Shown here in pieces: positions 62,630 through 64,000 of a DNA stretch of 64,000 bases. The position numbers and the translations under genes were made by a program. Every line of letters begins with the position of its first letter. Position 1 is the first letter of the stretch. A model generated the notes under the pieces. It ran no database searches. It saw nothing but the letters and a program-made list of their open reading frames with translations, and was not told where the DNA came from. The DNA comes from Planctomycetia bacterium (GTDB taxonomy: Bacteria; Planctomycetota; Planctomycetia; Pirellulales; Thermoguttaceae), in NCBI GenBank assembly GCA_030539035.1, contig JAUNSU010000001.1, forward strand, positions 6,700 to 70,699, given 5' to 3'.

Positions 62630-63700
62630 CTAATCACTAATTCCGCCTTCTTTGGCTTCGATCAGGACAAGGACGTTATAATAAATTGATTTGCCGGAAA
62701 CCATTTTCGAAAGATTGCCCATCAGTGTGTTCTGATTCTGTGGATTTTCAATAAGAAGGGGAATCATTCCGAGATCAAACAGAAAAACAAGATCTTTCGG
62801 AAATGAGATCTTTTCCTTTCTTTCTATATTAAGGATCTGCGGAAGTTCGGCCTCCAGCTGCTGTCGAGGCGCGTTCTTCGTCGGGATCTTCAAATGAAAT
62901 GAAAGCATCTTTTCCACTACCGTCGATTGACAACGGAACGCGATTTCAACCTGTGTCCCGTCCGTCGAAAGAAGCGGAGTCGCCTCAATGCGATATCCTT
63001 CATCAACCGATCCGCTGTCGGCAATGTATCCTATCGGCTGATCTGCGGCGATCTGAATGTCCCTTACAAATTTTTTGGGAGCGCCCGCCAGAACCCAACC
63101 GTATGTTTCTCCGTGCGGAACCTGATTCTTCGCCGTATTTAATTCCAGAAAATCGGATCGTTTGGCCAACTCGGCAACAAAGGTATTCCGGATCTCTTTC
63201 CGAAGCAGCCAACCTTGTATGTCTTTCGATTTGACCGGCCAAGGGCGGATCCATTCGGCAGCTCTGGTTCGCCAGTCCGGTGTTTGCACGAGAAGAATCC
63301 GTATGGAAAAAAACTCGTTCTTCTTTTTCGGATCCATAAAACGGTCAAGAACATTCGATACGTATTGCTGAACCTGCGGCGTGTGATAGACATACAAGCG
63401 ATTCCGATCGGCCGTCAAAACGGAAAAAGGCTCCTGATGCCAAAAATCCGGACCGGTATCCAAAAGGATCCAATTCAATAAAGTCCGCTGCGGATTCGAT
63501 ACGTTCGGATAGTTTTTCGTATAAGAAGATATGTCATAAGAGATCCAGATCTGCCCTTCCTTATTAGGAAGTACGGAAAGACCCTTCTCAAACGGCAGAT
63601 GAACAGGACCGGTAAACGGTTTATTCGCCTGGGCAAAAAGAAAAGGAATCTGTAAAAAGAGCAAAATCGCAATAAAAACGGTTCGTGCTTTTTGTATCAT
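62630..63700 (-). CDS. Exported protein of unknown function, secretin-N-domain-like segment
   Basis: Not assigned to a named family. ATG 63700 gives a signal peptide (MIQKARTVFIAILLFLQIPF, cleavage near FAQA) and a 356-aa protein. AAGGAATAAA in the last codons of fabF supplies the ribosome-binding site. Residues about 95-130 (LYVYHTPQVQQYVSNVLDRF) resemble the N-domain of secretins, where such a helix packs against beta-strands, but no secretin barrel follows. The remainder is mixed alpha/beta with no transmembrane helix. It starts one base after the fabF stop, so it is co-transcribed with fabF. The upstream extension to 63841 lies inside fabF and is not used. Confidence 0.75.
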   Translation of the reverse strand: MIQKARTVFIAILLFLQIPFLFAQANKPFTGPVHLPFEKGLSVLPNKEGQIWISYDISSYTKNYPNVSNPQRTLLNWILLDTGPDFWHQEPFSVLTADRNRLYVYHTPQVQQYVSNVLDRFMDPKKKNEFFSIRILLVQTPDWRTRAAEWIRPWPVKSKDIQGWLLRKEIRNTFVAELAKRSDFLELNTAKNQVPHGETYGWVLAGAPKKFVRDIQIAADQPIGYIADSGSVDEGYRIEATPLLSTDGTQVEIAFRCQSTVVEKMLSFHLKIPTKNAPRQQLEAELPQILNIERKEKISFPKDLVFLFDLGMIPLLIENPQNQNTLMGNLSKMVSGKSIYYNVLVLIEAKEGGISD

Positions 63701-63701
63701 T

Positions 63702-64000
63702 TTATTCCTTGAAACGTCCGACAGCAATACAGGCATTATGCCCGCCAAAGCCGAAGCTGTTGGAGATCGCTGTCTCGATTTTCTTTTCCTTCGCGGCAAG
63801 TGGAGTAAAATCAAGATCGCAGTCGGGATCCGGCTCTTCAAGATTCAGTGTCGGCGGAATGATCCCGTCCCGTATGGTCAACAGGGAAAAGATCAATTCG
63901 ACCCCGCCGCTTCCTCCGAGAAGGTGCCCGATCGCGCTCTTTGTACTGGAAATCGATAATTTTCGGGCATGATCGCCAAACGCCTGCTTGATCGCGTTCG
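63702..64000 (-). CDS. fabF: 3-oxoacyl-ACP synthase II, C-terminal part (5' end off the right edge)
   Basis: Condensing enzyme of fatty-acid elongation. The visible 98 codons contain [17 protein letters not shown] with the active-site His of the Cys-His-His triad, then [19 protein letters not shown] and the C-terminal [18 protein letters not shown]. All match the end of FabF closely. The gene enters from beyond position 64000, so its start and the catalytic Cys are not visible. The stop codon (TAA, 63704-63702) lies one base from the start of the exported protein gene. Confidence 0.93.
   Translation of the reverse strand, partial: NAIKQAFGDHARKLSISSTKSAIGHLLGGSGGVELIFSLLTIRDGIIPPTLNLEEPDPDCDLDFTPLAAKEKKIETAISNSFGFGGHNACIAVGRFKE

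Overview
The window looks like a piece of a planctomycete chromosome (Planctomycetota, probably Pirellulales-like). This is inferred from gene content only. The pointers are a large secreted protein of the hydrazine-synthase-alpha-like/cytochrome type, a DUF1207 outer-membrane protein, a short second SecA, an FtsH with a long acidic N-terminal extension, and secreted GH2 and GH123-like glycosidases with discoidin-type modules. Many lipoproteins, CsrA plus FlhA and an archaeal-type phosphoglycerate mutase are also present. GATC is extremely frequent in coding DNA. I see no rRNA, tRNA, CRISPR array, prophage or integrase.

Layout. 1-12000: a partial TPR lipoprotein (minus), tyrS, then ftsH, an orphan ABC ATPase, a TPR lipoprotein and recG, a small Tyr-rich secreted protein, and a prs gene interrupted by an in-frame TAG. 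12200-14933: ppdK, closed by a strong terminator. 15112-25887: a nine-gene, single-strand surface-glycan cluster: rfbF, rfbG, rfbH, a NeuB-SAF-cupin fusion, an acetolactate-synthase-like ThDP enzyme, a HAD phosphatase, a sugar C-methyltransferase, a radical SAM/SPASM-like enzyme and a membrane GT2. 26130-28284: a degenerate enhancer-binding-type regulator and rhaA (minus). 28462-36414: a tiny lipoprotein, metK, the large HZS-alpha-like dihaem protein, the short SecA and a Pro-rich lipoprotein. 36961-41967: csrA, flhA and a U32 protein (RlhA-like). 42038-44231: a rhomboid protease and a membrane-anchored degenerate EEP-fold protein. 44912-50821: an atypical response-regulator-type AAA+ activator, pyrF, apgM, galE and a PAS-like/GGDEF protein. 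51390-63700: a GH123-like secreted protein, typA, DUF1207, GH2 beta-galactosidase and an envelope protein, then the 3' end of fabF at the right edge.

Intergenic DNA is unusually structured. There is a 372-bp element with perfect 26-bp terminal inverted repeats (50906-51277), a 128-bp tandem repeat (56824-57245), and a repeat island (61740-62629) whose motifs recur at 25991-26090, 54731-54780 and 1678-1772. Several genes end in long perfect hairpins that lack a U-tract.

The best candidate for an undescribed system is the 15112-25887 cluster. RfbF/G/H would supply a CDP-4-keto-3,6-dideoxyhexose. The ThDP enzyme could add a two-carbon branch as YerE does in yersiniose synthesis, and the methyltransferase and radical SAM enzyme could modify the sugar. 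The NeuB-like fusion suggests a nonulosonate or related 2-keto-3-deoxy acid arm. The E3 reductase expected with RfbH, and any CMP-sugar activating enzyme, are absent from the window, so the product cannot be named.
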